Source: JBGCDD01 sp045105075 (GTDB lineage Bacteria; Pseudomonadota; Alphaproteobacteria; Rhodobacterales; Rhodobacteraceae). From it: 7,585 bases of DNA. This document shows positions 1 through 6,286 of the stretch, in pieces. Position numbers and translations under genes: made by a program. Below the pieces are notes generated by a model that saw nothing but the letters and a program-made list of their open reading frames with translations, did no database searches and had not been told where the DNA came from. Location: assembly GCA_045105075.1 (NCBI GenBank), contig JBGCDD010000116.1, forward strand, positions 1 to 7,585, read 5' to 3'. The first letter of the stretch is position 1, and each line of letters opens with the position of its first letter.

Positions 1-5
1 GCAGA

Positions 6-680
6 ATGAGCATTCAGGCTGATCCCTACGCATGGCCCTATAACGGTGATCTGCGTCCCGAAAACACAGCACTCGTTATCATCGACATGCAGACCGACTT
101 CTGCGGCGTTGGCGGTTATGTCGACAAGATGGGTTACGATCTTTCGATGACCCAAGCTCCGATTGAACCGATCAAAGCGGTGCTGATGGCCATGCGCGAC
201 AAGGGCTATCACGTCATTCACACCCGCGAGGGCCACCGCTCCGATTTGGCCGACTTGCCCGCCAACAAGCGCTGGCGCTCTCGCCAGATTGGGGCAGGGA
301 TTGGTGATCCCGGCCCGTGCGGCAAAATCCTTGTGCGCGGCGAGCCGGGTTGGGACATCATCCCAGAGCTTTACCCCGTCGCCGGCGAGCCGATCATCGA
401 CAAGCCCGGAAAGGGCAGTTTTTACGCCACCGATCTTGAAATGATCCTGCGCACGCGCGGTATTGAAAACCTCATTCTGACCGGGATCACGACGGATGTC
501 TGCGTCTCAACCACCATGCGCGAAGCCAATGACCGGGGTTTTGAATGCCTTGTGCTTGCGGATTGCTGCGGAGCGACGGACCAGGGCAATCATGACGCGG
601 CACTCAAAATGGTGACCATGCAGGGCGGCGTTTTTGGTGCCGTCAGCGACAGCACATCCCTGTTGAGCAAACTGCCATGA
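6..680 (+). CDS. biuH: Biuret hydrolase (biuret amidohydrolase), isochorismatase-like cysteine hydrolase
   Basis: Cytoplasmic amidohydrolase of 224 aa predicted to convert biuret to allophanate and ammonia (EC 3.5.1.84), a late step of cyanuric acid and biuret catabolism. The protein is close, from memory, to the characterised Rhizobium leguminosarum BiuH, including the opening ADPYAWPYNG and the block PANKRWRSRQIGAGIGDPGP. The catalytic triad is visible as Asp27 (VIIDMQTDF), Lys133 (IDKPGKGSF) and Cys166 (TTDVCVSTT), and Gln206 (TMQGGVFG) matches the substrate-binding glutamine. All four sit 9 residues before the Rhizobium positions (36, 142, 175, 215), which argues for the same enzyme rather than a generic family member. 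There is no signal peptide. The start is 5 bases from the window edge, so its ribosome site is unseen and a slightly longer N-terminus is possible. The stop overlaps the next start as ATGA, so it is co-translated with a transporter ATPase. Allophanate hydrolase, needed next, is not in the window. Confidence 0.88.
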   Translation: MSIQADPYAWPYNGDLRPENTALVIIDMQTDFCGVGGYVDKMGYDLSMTQAPIEPIKAVLMAMRDKGYHVIHTREGHRSDLADLPANKRWRSRQIGAGIGDPGPCGKILVRGEPGWDIIPELYPVAGEPIIDKPGKGSFYATDLEMILRTRGIENLILTGITTDVCVSTTMREANDRGFECLVLADCCGATDQGNHDAALKMVTMQGGVFGAVSDSTSLLSKLP

Positions 681-2176
681 GCCACAGCGCAATTGGGGTC
701 GAAACCCTGCATATGACCATGAAGTTCGGCGCCTTCACCGCGCTGGACGATTGCTCAATCCATATCAAACCGGGCAGCTTTCATGCGCTGCTTGGCGAAA
801 ATGGTGCAGGGAAATCAACGCTGGTGAAATGTATGATGGGGTTTTACTCCGCCACCTCGGGCGAGATGCTGGTGGATCACAAAGAGGCCCGCATAGAGGA
901 CCCAAAAGCTGCACATGCGCTTGGTCTGGGGATGGTTTATCAGCATTTTACCCTGGTGCCGTCCCTGACCGTCGCTGAAAATCTGGTGATCAGCCGCGAA
1001 AATGCCCCGCAGGTTATCGACTGGCGCCAAGAGCGCGCGGCACTACAGGCGTTCATGGCCACGATGCCGTTTCAGGTGCAGCTTGACCAACCCGTGCGCG
1101 CGCTGGCCGCCGGGGAAAAGCAAAAGCTGGAGATCCTGAAACAGCTCTATCTGGGTCGCAGGTTTCTGATTTTGGATGAGCCCACATCGGTGTTGACCCC
1201 GGCCGAGGCCGATGAGGTGCTGGGCCATGTTCGCCATCTTTGCCAGGCGGGCACAATCTCTGTGCTGATGATCACCCATAAATTCCGCGAGGTCTCGGCC
1301 TATGCGGACGAAGTGTCTGTTCTGCGGCGCGGCAAACTTGTGGGCAGCGGCAGGGTGAGCGACCTTGATCACGCCGACATGGCGGCGATGATGATGGGCA
1401 ACGCGACACTGGCGAAAACCGATGATCGCATCGGGGCCAGCGGCCAAGCCGTTTTGGAGGTGCGGGATGCACATGCCAAGGACCGCTCAGGGCTGAAACA
1501 GATCGAAATCAAAAACCTGACCGTGCATGCAGGCGAGATCCTTGGGGTGGCAGGCATTTCAGGCAACGGCCAGATGGAGCTGATGGAGATGCTGACCGGT
1601 CAGCGCCAGCTGGTTGGCGGCAAAATCCACGTCAAAGGCGCGCCCTATACCGCCACCCGGCAAGAGGCACAGGAGCACCGCGTCCGCTATCTGCCCGAGG
1701 AACCGTTGCAAAACGCCTGTGCGCCGCGCATGTCGGTGGCTGAAAACATCGCCTTTCGCAGCTTTGACAGCACGGGGTTCTGGCTGTCCAAACGCGGCAT
1801 GCGGACCCGTGCGCGCGATCTTGTTGCGGCGTTCAAGGTCAAGACCGCCTCAATCGACAGCCCCGTGCAGTCCTTGTCGGGCGGAAATGTCCAACGTGCG
1901 GTGCTGGCGCGTGAACTGTCTGGCGATGTTGATCTGTTGATTATCTCCAACCCCTGTTTCGGTCTTGATTTTTCCGCCGTCAGCGAAATCCGCGCGCGCA
2001 TTATGGCGGCGCGTAACGCGGGTGCGGCCGTGCTTTTGATGTCCGAGGATCTGGACGAGATCATGGAAATGGCCGACCGGGTCTTGGTCATGTCCGAGGG
2101 GCGCATTGCCTATGACGCTCCAATCGCACAGGCGGATATGGCCACCATCGGGCATCATATGGGCGGGCATGCTTGA
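677..2176 (+). CDS. ABC transporter ATP-binding protein, double NBD, BMP/nucleoside (YufO-like) type
   Basis: Cytoplasmic energy-coupling subunit of 499 aa for an importer. Two nucleotide-binding domains lie in one chain (about 1-245 and 255-499). Domain 1 has Walker A GENGAGKST (40-48), a Q-loop in MVYQHF (Gln89), a degenerate signature LAAGEKQ, Walker B FLILDEPT with Glu168, and His201 as switch histidine. Domain 2 has a broken Walker A (GISGNGQME, lacking GKS/T), an intact LSGGNVQ signature (400-406), a Walker B-like segment without the acid (LLIISNPCFGLD) and Ser-Glu in place of the switch histidine. One of the two composite ATP sites is therefore probably catalytic. MVYQHF and the layout match ATPases that work with BMP-family binding proteins and two permeases, importing nucleosides or purines; the cyanuric acid binding protein AtzT is also BMP-like. 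No permease or binding protein lies in the window; they probably sit to the left. Its ATGA overlap with biuH suggests import of biuret or a precursor (inference). Confidence 0.9.
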   Translation: MSHSAIGVETLHMTMKFGAFTALDDCSIHIKPGSFHALLGENGAGKSTLVKCMMGFYSATSGEMLVDHKEARIEDPKAAHALGLGMVYQHFTLVPSLTVAENLVISRENAPQVIDWRQERAALQAFMATMPFQVQLDQPVRALAAGEKQKLEILKQLYLGRRFLILDEPTSVLTPAEADEVLGHVRHLCQAGTISVLMITHKFREVSAYADEVSVLRRGKLVGSGRVSDLDHADMAAMMMGNATLAKTDDRIGASGQAVLEVRDAHAKDRSGLKQIEIKNLTVHAGEILGVAGISGNGQMELMEMLTGQRQLVGGKIHVKGAPYTATRQEAQEHRVRYLPEEPLQNACAPRMSVAENIAFRSFDSTGFWLSKRGMRTRARDLVAAFKVKTASIDSPVQSLSGGNVQRAVLARELSGDVDLLIISNPCFGLDFSAVSEIRARIMAARNAGAAVLLMSEDLDEIMEMADRVLVMSEGRIAYDAPIAQADMATIGHHMGGHA

Positions 2177-2844
2177 TGGCGCACATTCCATCCGCTCTGC
2201 CGTTCGGCTTTGATTTTGACCCGCACTCCACGGCTCTGATCGTCATCGACATGCAGCGTGACTTTATTGAGCCCGGTGGATTTGGCGAAACGCTTGGCAA
2301 TGATGTTTCGCTCTTGCAGGCCATCGTGCCAACCACCGCGCGCCTGATCGCGCTCTGCCGCGCCCACAGCCTGCCCGTGATCCACACACGTGAATGTCAC
2401 AGGCCAGATCTCTCTGACCTGCCTGCCGCTAAACGGGATCGGGGCGCGCCCAGCCTGCGCATCGGGGATCCCGGCCCGATGGGGCGTATTCTGGTTGCGG
2501 GCGAAGACGGGGCCGACCTCATACCAGAGGTCTATCCCATCAAGGGCGAGCTGGTAATCGACAAGCCCGGCAAAGGGGCATTTTATGCCACCAACCTGTC
2601 AGAAACCTTGGAAAAACTGGGATGCAGAACGTTGATTTTCGCGGGCGTCACCACAGAAGTCTGTGTGCAAACCACCATGCGCGAGGCCAATGACCGGGGC
2701 TTTGACAGTCTGCTGATCGAAGACGCAACCGAAAGCTACTTTCCCGCGTTCAAAGCCGCCACCCTCGATATGATCCGGGCGCAGGGCGCCATTGTCGGCT
2801 GGACCGCGACTTGCGCTGAACTGGAGGTGGCTTTCTATGAATGA
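2176..2844 (+). CDS. Isochorismatase-like cysteine hydrolase, diverged BiuH paralogue (possible triuret or guanylurea hydrolase type)
   Basis: Cysteine amidohydrolase of 222 aa, homologous to the biuH product two genes upstream: by hand alignment 55 of 86 residues are identical between residues 96-181 here and 99-184 there. The triad is Asp25 (IVIDMQRDF), Lys130 (IDKPGKGAF) and Cys163 (TTEVCVQTT), and Gln203 matches the substrate glutamine. It differs at the N-terminus, in the loop after DLPAAKR (RWRSRQIGAG is replaced by DRGAPSLR), and near the C-terminus (EDATESYFPAF instead of ADCCGATDQG; QGA instead of QGG). These changes surround the active site in this fold, so another ureide is the likely substrate. 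Known relatives of BiuH act on triuret (TrtA) and guanylurea (GuuH); the sequence alone does not choose. The start is ATG at 2176, forming TGATG with the ABC stop. A TTG one codon earlier (2173) is less likely. The stop overlaps the cupin start by 8 nt. Confidence 0.83.
   Translation: MAHIPSALPFGFDFDPHSTALIVIDMQRDFIEPGGFGETLGNDVSLLQAIVPTTARLIALCRAHSLPVIHTRECHRPDLSDLPAAKRDRGAPSLRIGDPGPMGRILVAGEDGADLIPEVYPIKGELVIDKPGKGAFYATNLSETLEKLGCRTLIFAGVTTEVCVQTTMREANDRGFDSLLIEDATESYFPAFKAATLDMIRAQGAIVGWTATCAELEVAFYE
2823..2827 (+). promoter_or_regulatory. Ribosome binding site for the cupin gene
   Basis: GGAGG lies inside the end of the preceding hydrolase gene, with 9 nt between it and the ATG at 2837 (the purine-rich run continues as TGG). 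It is the strongest Shine-Dalgarno in the window and fixes the cupin start at 2837, in preference to an in-frame start at 2792. Confidence 0.7.
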
Positions 2845-3169
2845 CCCCCTGGCGCTTGCTGACCTCATGAACAACTGGCGCGACCTGCCTTTTGAGCCGT
2901 TTCGCGACGGTGTCGACGTGCACTACATCAAACAGGGCGCGCCGGCTGTTGCGATTTTGCGTTACGCGCCCGGTGCCAAAGTGCCGCTGCATCTGCATAC
3001 CGGGTTAGAGTCGATCCTTGTGCTGGACGGCGTGCAATCGGACGAACGCGGCGACTACGGCAAAGGGGCCTTGGTCCTGAACCCCCAAGGGAGCACGCAT
3101 TCGGTATGGTCGGAAACGGGATGCGCCGTTTTGATCCAGTGGGAACGCCCGGTCGAAATTTTAGCGTGA
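2837..3169 (+). CDS. Small single-domain cupin protein (ChrR-like cupin)
   Basis: A 110-aa protein made of a single cupin beta-barrel. Cupin motif 1 is textbook: G, five residues, HLH, three residues, E, six residues, G (GAKVPLHLHTGLESILVLDG, residues about 50-69), giving two histidines and a glutamate as metal ligands. Motif 2 (GALVLNPQGSTHSVW) supplies the last histidine, with the usual terminal asparagine absent. The pattern resembles the cupin domain of ChrR-type anti-sigma factors, but the zinc-binding N-terminal domain is missing, so an anti-sigma role is unlikely. Stand-alone cupins like this act as small metal enzymes or ligand sensors; its reaction is unknown. It overlaps the upstream hydrolase by 8 nt and has its own strong ribosome site, so it belongs to the same operon and may modify or sense a pathway compound (inference). 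It ends 1 nt from the convergent MBL gene. Confidence 0.8.
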   Translation: MNDPLALADLMNNWRDLPFEPFRDGVDVHYIKQGAPAVAILRYAPGAKVPLHLHTGLESILVLDGVQSDERGDYGKGALVLNPQGSTHSVWSETGCAVLIQWERPVEILA

Positions 3170-3170
3170 T

Positions 3171-3968
3171 CTAGACAGCCCCCTCAGCCGCCCATTTTGC
3201 CTCATACTCGGCGATGATCTCATGCATCCGTTCAGGTCCAAAGCTCGGATCGTGCCCGCCATGCACGATGGAAACATCCAACGCTTTCAGCTTCTCAAAG
3301 GTCTTTAGGTAGGCCGGCACGCTCATACCCGGACCTTCGTAAATCAGCGGCCCGTCATAGATCGCATCGGCCGCAAACAGCACACCGGTCGACGCCTCAA
3401 ACAGGCCAATCCCCCCCGGCGAATGCCCGGGCAGGTGCAACACGTCGTAGGAATGATTGCCCAGATCAACCACATCGCCTTCGTTCAGCAGCTCTGTGGC
3501 AGGCGCACCGCGCAGAACGTAAGACTTGGGATCGTAACCGGCGTAGGGCAGCGCATCGATCAACAGCTCGTCAATCGGAGGATACCCTGCGTCAAGAAAG
3601 GTCTGCAGAAGTGCGGCGGGCATGTCGTCGCGAAACAAGGAAGACAGACCCGACGGGTTGGCCATTTCCTCAGCCTCCGCCGGATGGACAAGACGGGTGT
3701 CGAATTCGTGCACACAGCCAATGTGGTCAATATGGGTATGGGACGAGACGCAGATGATGTCTTTGCCGGGATCGCGGCGCAAAGTGTCCAGATAGGGTTT
3801 CAGCGGTACGATCCCCATGCCGGTATCAAGGATCATATCGCGGTCCCTGCCCTCAACCAGAAACATGTTGGCCTGTTCCAGTACATGCACATGCGGCTCA
3901 AGGATGAGGGTGATGTCCGCATCAATTTTCTGGGACGTGTACCATGTCGGCGCAATCGGCAATGTCAT
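3171..3968 (-). CDS. Metallo-beta-lactamase-fold hydrolase
   Basis: A cytoplasmic 265-aa MBL-fold enzyme without a signal peptide. Zinc motifs appear in order: HTHIDH (His77, His79, Asp81, His82), His182 in LPGHSPGG, Asp201 in FAADAIYDG, and the final His239 in VHGGHDPSF. This is a complete binuclear site of the glyoxalase II/lactonase-like branch (YflN-like from memory), which hydrolyses thioesters, lactones or related bonds. The substrate cannot be told from sequence. The start is ATG at 3968 because AAGGGA lies 7 nt upstream on the minus strand; an in-frame start at 4064 would add 32 residues that do not look like MBL sequence. It is a single-gene unit, transcribed away from the ureohydrolase and convergent with the cupin. 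It may open or hydrolyse a ring or ester intermediate made by the neighbouring enzymes (inference). Confidence 0.87.
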   Translation of the reverse strand: MTLPIAPTWYTSQKIDADITLILEPHVHVLEQANMFLVEGRDRDMILDTGMGIVPLKPYLDTLRRDPGKDIICVSSHTHIDHIGCVHEFDTRLVHPAEAEEMANPSGLSSLFRDDMPAALLQTFLDAGYPPIDELLIDALPYAGYDPKSYVLRGAPATELLNEGDVVDLGNHSYDVLHLPGHSPGGIGLFEASTGVLFAADAIYDGPLIYEGPGMSVPAYLKTFEKLKALDVSIVHGGHDPSFGPERMHEIIAEYEAKWAAEGAV

Positions 3969-3975
3969 CTTGTTT

Positions 3976-3981
3976 TCCCTT
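3976..3981 (-). promoter_or_regulatory. Ribosome binding site for the MBL gene
   Basis: Read on the minus strand, AAGGGA lies 7 nt before the ATG that begins at 3968. This supports the 265-aa start over the longer in-frame form from 4064. Confidence 0.6.
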
Positions 3982-4006
3982 ACTGGTCCCCGGTGTCGCA
4001 CATGGT

Positions 4007-4111
4007 GAGGTGACGCAGGATCGCCCGCCAGTGCTTTGCGACTTTGACAGGCAAATAGCGCCACATCCGGTGGCCAATGTCTAAAACATAAGCATGGATC
4101 AACCGAAACTC
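4007..4111 (-). pseudogene. Possible relic of a HepT/DUF86-like gene (C-terminal fragment)
   Basis: The minus strand of the intergenic gap encodes about 35 residues, EFRLIHAYVLDIGH followed by RMWRYLPVKVAKHWRAILRH. The order LIHAY, Asp, then Trp nine residues after Tyr, followed by a hydrophobic amphipathic stretch, resembles the C-terminal end of DUF86/HepT proteins (R-N-x-L-[VI]-H-[AG]-Y, then D, then W). The preceding Arg-Asn of the family's catalytic R-x4-6-H motif is not intact, and nothing upstream in this frame looks like the rest of the domain. If real it is a decayed toxin-antitoxin fragment; chance resemblance is quite possible. Confidence 0.2.
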
Positions 4112-4203
4112 GCCGTTTTCCGACTTGAAAATTGGCCTTGATCCAAAAACGGATCTCAAACAGGCGTTCCAGGTGCTAAGACAATCGCAACACCGATTAT
4201 CAC

Positions 4204-4207
4204 AGGA
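4204..4207 (+). promoter_or_regulatory. Ribosome binding site deciding the ureohydrolase start
   Basis: AGGA lies 7 nt before the TTG at 4215. The upstream alternative TTG at 4125 has no Shine-Dalgarno in front of it, and the GTG at 4173 has only a poor one, so this site favours 4215. Confidence 0.45.
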
Positions 4208-4214
4208 CCTTGCC

Positions 4215-5174
4215 TTGACCTTCAAACCACCCTCAACGCCGGACCAGCTGGCGCCCAGATTTACCGAAATTGCAACGTTCATGCGGGTGCCGATTGCCCA
4301 AACGCTGAACGAAGCCGACATCGGTATGTTCGGCGTGCCCTATGACGGCGCGCTGACCAACCGAGCAGGCACGCGGCACGGCCCGCGCGAAGTGCGCAAC
4401 CAGTCCAGCCTGATGCGGGCCATCAACCATGCCACGCGGATCAACCCGTTTGAATTGGCCCAGATCAGGGATATGGGCGACGTTCCCTTGACGCGCATGT
4501 TTGAAATCGAAGCCAGCCACAACGAGATCGAAGCCTTTGCGACGATGCTGCTTGAGGGCGATGTTATGCCCTTTGCGATTGGCGGCGATCATTCGATCAG
4601 CCTGCCATTGCTGCGTGCCGTCGCACAAAAGGGGCCGGTGGCGTTGATCCATGTGGACGCGCATGCAGATACAACCGACAGCTTTCAGGGGTCAAAATTC
4701 AACCATGGCGCGCCGTTCCGCCGGGCGGTGGAAGAAGGGTTGATTGACCCGACCAAGACCATTCAGATCGGCATTCGCGGCACGCAAAACACGTCAGACG
4801 GGTGGGACTTTTCGCAGACCTGCGGCATGCGCGTTGTGTTTTGCGAAGAGTTTCATGAAAAAGGGCCGGTGGCGATTGCCCAAGAAGCCAAAGCATTGGT
4901 GGGGGACATGCCAGTCTATCTGACCTACGATATCGACAGCCTTGATCCGGTCTATGCGCCCGGCACCGGCACGCCTGAAATTGGCGGTATGACCACGCAT
5001 CAGGCGCAGGTTTTGCTGCGTGGATTGCGCGATCTGAACTATGTCGGAGCAGACCTTGTCGAGGTGTCCCCGCCGTTTGATGTTGGCGATGTCACGTCGC
5101 TTGCCGGTGCGGCCCTTGCCTATGAAATTCTGTGTTTGCTGGCGGAGGTTCACAGCAAGAGGCGACCCACGTGA
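4215..5174 (+). CDS. Ureohydrolase (arginase/agmatinase family; guanidinopropionase/guanidinobutyrase/guanidine hydrolase-like)
   Basis: Binuclear metal enzyme that hydrolyses a guanidino group, usually to urea plus an amine. Using the TTG start at 4215 it is 319 aa, close to the usual length of guanidinopropionase and guanidinobutyrase; TTG at 4125 would add 30 residues with no family resemblance. All metal ligands are present: His126 (GGDHS), Asp148, His150 and Asp152 (HVDAHAD), Asp239 and Asp241 (YDIDSLDP), followed by the conserved PGTGTPEIGG and VEVSPPFD. The segment GVPYDGALTNRAGTRHGPRE and the following NPFEL are typical of the guanidinopropionase/guanidinobutyrase/guanidine hydrolase branch rather than of arginase. 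Nickel-dependent guanidine and metformin hydrolases also belong to this superfamily, so the substrate is open: a guanidino acid, free guanidine or a biguanide. No ORF start is ATG. Its stop overlaps the DUF917 start as GTGA, so the two are translated together. Urea produced would need urease or urea carboxylase from elsewhere. Confidence 0.88.
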   Translation: MTFKPPSTPDQLAPRFTEIATFMRVPIAQTLNEADIGMFGVPYDGALTNRAGTRHGPREVRNQSSLMRAINHATRINPFELAQIRDMGDVPLTRMFEIEASHNEIEAFATMLLEGDVMPFAIGGDHSISLPLLRAVAQKGPVALIHVDAHADTTDSFQGSKFNHGAPFRRAVEEGLIDPTKTIQIGIRGTQNTSDGWDFSQTCGMRVVFCEEFHEKGPVAIAQEAKALVGDMPVYLTYDIDSLDPVYAPGTGTPEIGGMTTHQAQVLLRGLRDLNYVGADLVEVSPPFDVGDVTSLAGAALAYEILCLLAEVHSKRRPT

Positions 5175-6286
5175 AGACCCTTTCGCGCGAGGCGTTGTTT
5201 GATATCCTGATGGGCTGCACGATCCTTGGCACGGGCGGCGGCGGGGACATGGCCGAAGGGATCGGCCTGATCGACGATGCGCTGGCCAAAGGCAAAACCT
5301 TCAACATGATCACCCTGGATGAGGCACCGCCCGACGCGTTGATCTGCACGCCCTATATGCTGGGCGCGATATCGGATTTGCCACCTGACCAAGAGGCCCA
5401 CTACGCCCGCCTTCCCCGGATTGACGCACCGGCGATCCTCTTGGCCTATGCGCGGTTTCAAACCTATTTGGGCAAGCCCTTTTTTGGCACGGTGCCTTGC
5501 GAGCTTGGTGGCTCAAACACCGCCGTGGCGTTTTATGCCGCCGCAATGTCGGGGCACATGATCATTGACGCTGACCCAGCTGGGCGCGCCGTGCCGGAAA
5601 TCACGCATTCCACCTATTACATCAATGATCTGCCTGCGGCACCGATCGTGCTTGCCAATGAATTTGGCGAAGTCATGCTGTTGGAAAACATCCGCGACGA
5701 TCTGCGCGCAGAAACGCTCGTGCGGGCCTTGTCGATTGTCAGCCGCAACGACATCGCCGCGATTGACCACGCCTTACCTGTCAAAGACATCCGCCACGCG
5801 CTGATCCCCGGCACAATCACCTTGGCGCAGACCATGGGCCGCGCCCACCGTGCCGCTATGGCAACCGGGTCAGATGTGGCACAAGCAATCGCGCAAACCG
5901 GCGGCGGTGCGGTGATGTTTCTGGGCGAGATTGACGATTGCGATTGGCGCACCGAAGACGGGTTTACGCTGGGATCGATCAGCATTTCGGGACGCAAAGC
6001 GCATCTGGGCCAGACCTATCGCATCAGCCTAAAGAACGAAAATCTGGTGGGTTGGCTGAATGATGATGTTCATGCCACGATCCCTGATCTGATTTGTCTG
6101 ATTGATACCGAAACTGGCTTGCCCGTCTCAAACCCTGACTATTCGACGGGTATGCAGGTCGCTGTTGTGATCCTGCCGGCGCCCGCGCAATTCAAGACCA
6201 AGCCCGGCCTGGCGGCGTTTGGCCCAGCCTATGTGGGGCTAAACCAGCCGTTTGCGTCGCCGCTTGACCCTTTATCCGATCGTTAA
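5171..6286 (+). CDS. DUF917 family protein (S-methyl-thiohydantoin desulfurase-like domain)
   Basis: A 371-aa cytoplasmic protein of the DUF917 family. The N-terminal half opens with the hallmark ILGTGGGGD (residues about 18-26), followed by a conserved segment CELGGSNT and an all-beta-rich C-terminal half (about 165-360) with GGAVMFLGEI. In Pfam the two parts correspond to the S-Me-THD N- and C-terminal domains, named after an enzyme acting on S-methyl-thiohydantoin; many members lie beside hydantoinase (HyuA/HyuB) genes. No hydantoinase is present here. The start is GTG at 5171: AGAGG lies 8 nt upstream, and the GTG overlaps the ureohydrolase stop by 4 nt. An in-frame GTG at 5132 would add 13 residues lacking family resemblance. 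Coupling to a ureohydrolase suggests that both act on one compound with a guanidino or cyclic ureide group (inference); the reaction itself is unknown. It overlaps the convergent downstream gene by 15 bp. Confidence 0.85.
   Translation: MKTLSREALFDILMGCTILGTGGGGDMAEGIGLIDDALAKGKTFNMITLDEAPPDALICTPYMLGAISDLPPDQEAHYARLPRIDAPAILLAYARFQTYLGKPFFGTVPCELGGSNTAVAFYAAAMSGHMIIDADPAGRAVPEITHSTYYINDLPAAPIVLANEFGEVMLLENIRDDLRAETLVRALSIVSRNDIAAIDHALPVKDIRHALIPGTITLAQTMGRAHRAAMATGSDVAQAIAQTGGGAVMFLGEIDDCDWRTEDGFTLGSISISGRKAHLGQTYRISLKNENLVGWLNDDVHATIPDLICLIDTETGLPVSNPDYSTGMQVAVVILPAPAQFKTKPGLAAFGPAYVGLNQPFASPLDPLSDR

Larger units (their letters stand above)
3969..4214. other. Divergent intergenic region between the MBL gene and the ureohydrolase
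   Basis: This is the only substantial non-coding gap, and it must carry the promoters for the MBL gene (leftward) and the ureohydrolase-DUF917 pair (rightward). I found no convincing -35/-10 pair; a TTGACA at 4044-4049 has no matching -10 at normal spacing. Two short perfect dyads are present: GCCAC-N5-GTGGC (4060-4074) and GATCC-N6-GGATC (4140-4155), either of which could be an operator. I searched by eye for a guanidine (ykkC-type) riboswitch because of the neighbouring ureohydrolase and saw no recognisable one. The right boundary depends on which TTG is the true ureohydrolase start. Confidence 0.5.

Noticed and set aside
1043..1474. 143-residue open frame on the - strand inside the ABC ATPase gene
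   Set aside because: His/Arg/Gln-rich shadow of a gene whose frame carries Walker motifs; no family resemblance.
2173..2175. TTG start for the second hydrolase
   Set aside because: The ATG immediately after it overlaps the ABC stop as TGATG, the usual coupled arrangement.
3423..4013. 196-residue open frame on the + strand antisense to the MBL gene
   Set aside because: It is the mirror of a gene with a complete zinc motif set; the translation is low in recognisable motifs and rich in residues expected from antisense reading.
3969..4064. N-terminal extension of the MBL protein to a start at 4064
   Set aside because: The extra 32 residues do not look like MBL sequence, and a good ribosome site precedes the ATG at 3968.
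4044..4072. Sigma-70 promoter from TTGACA at 4044-4049
   Set aside because: No -10-like hexamer occurs at 16-18 nt spacing.
3969..4214. Guanidine riboswitch upstream of the ureohydrolase
   Set aside because: Looked for because of the enzyme's chemistry; no recognisable conserved riboswitch core or terminator hairpin was seen by eye.
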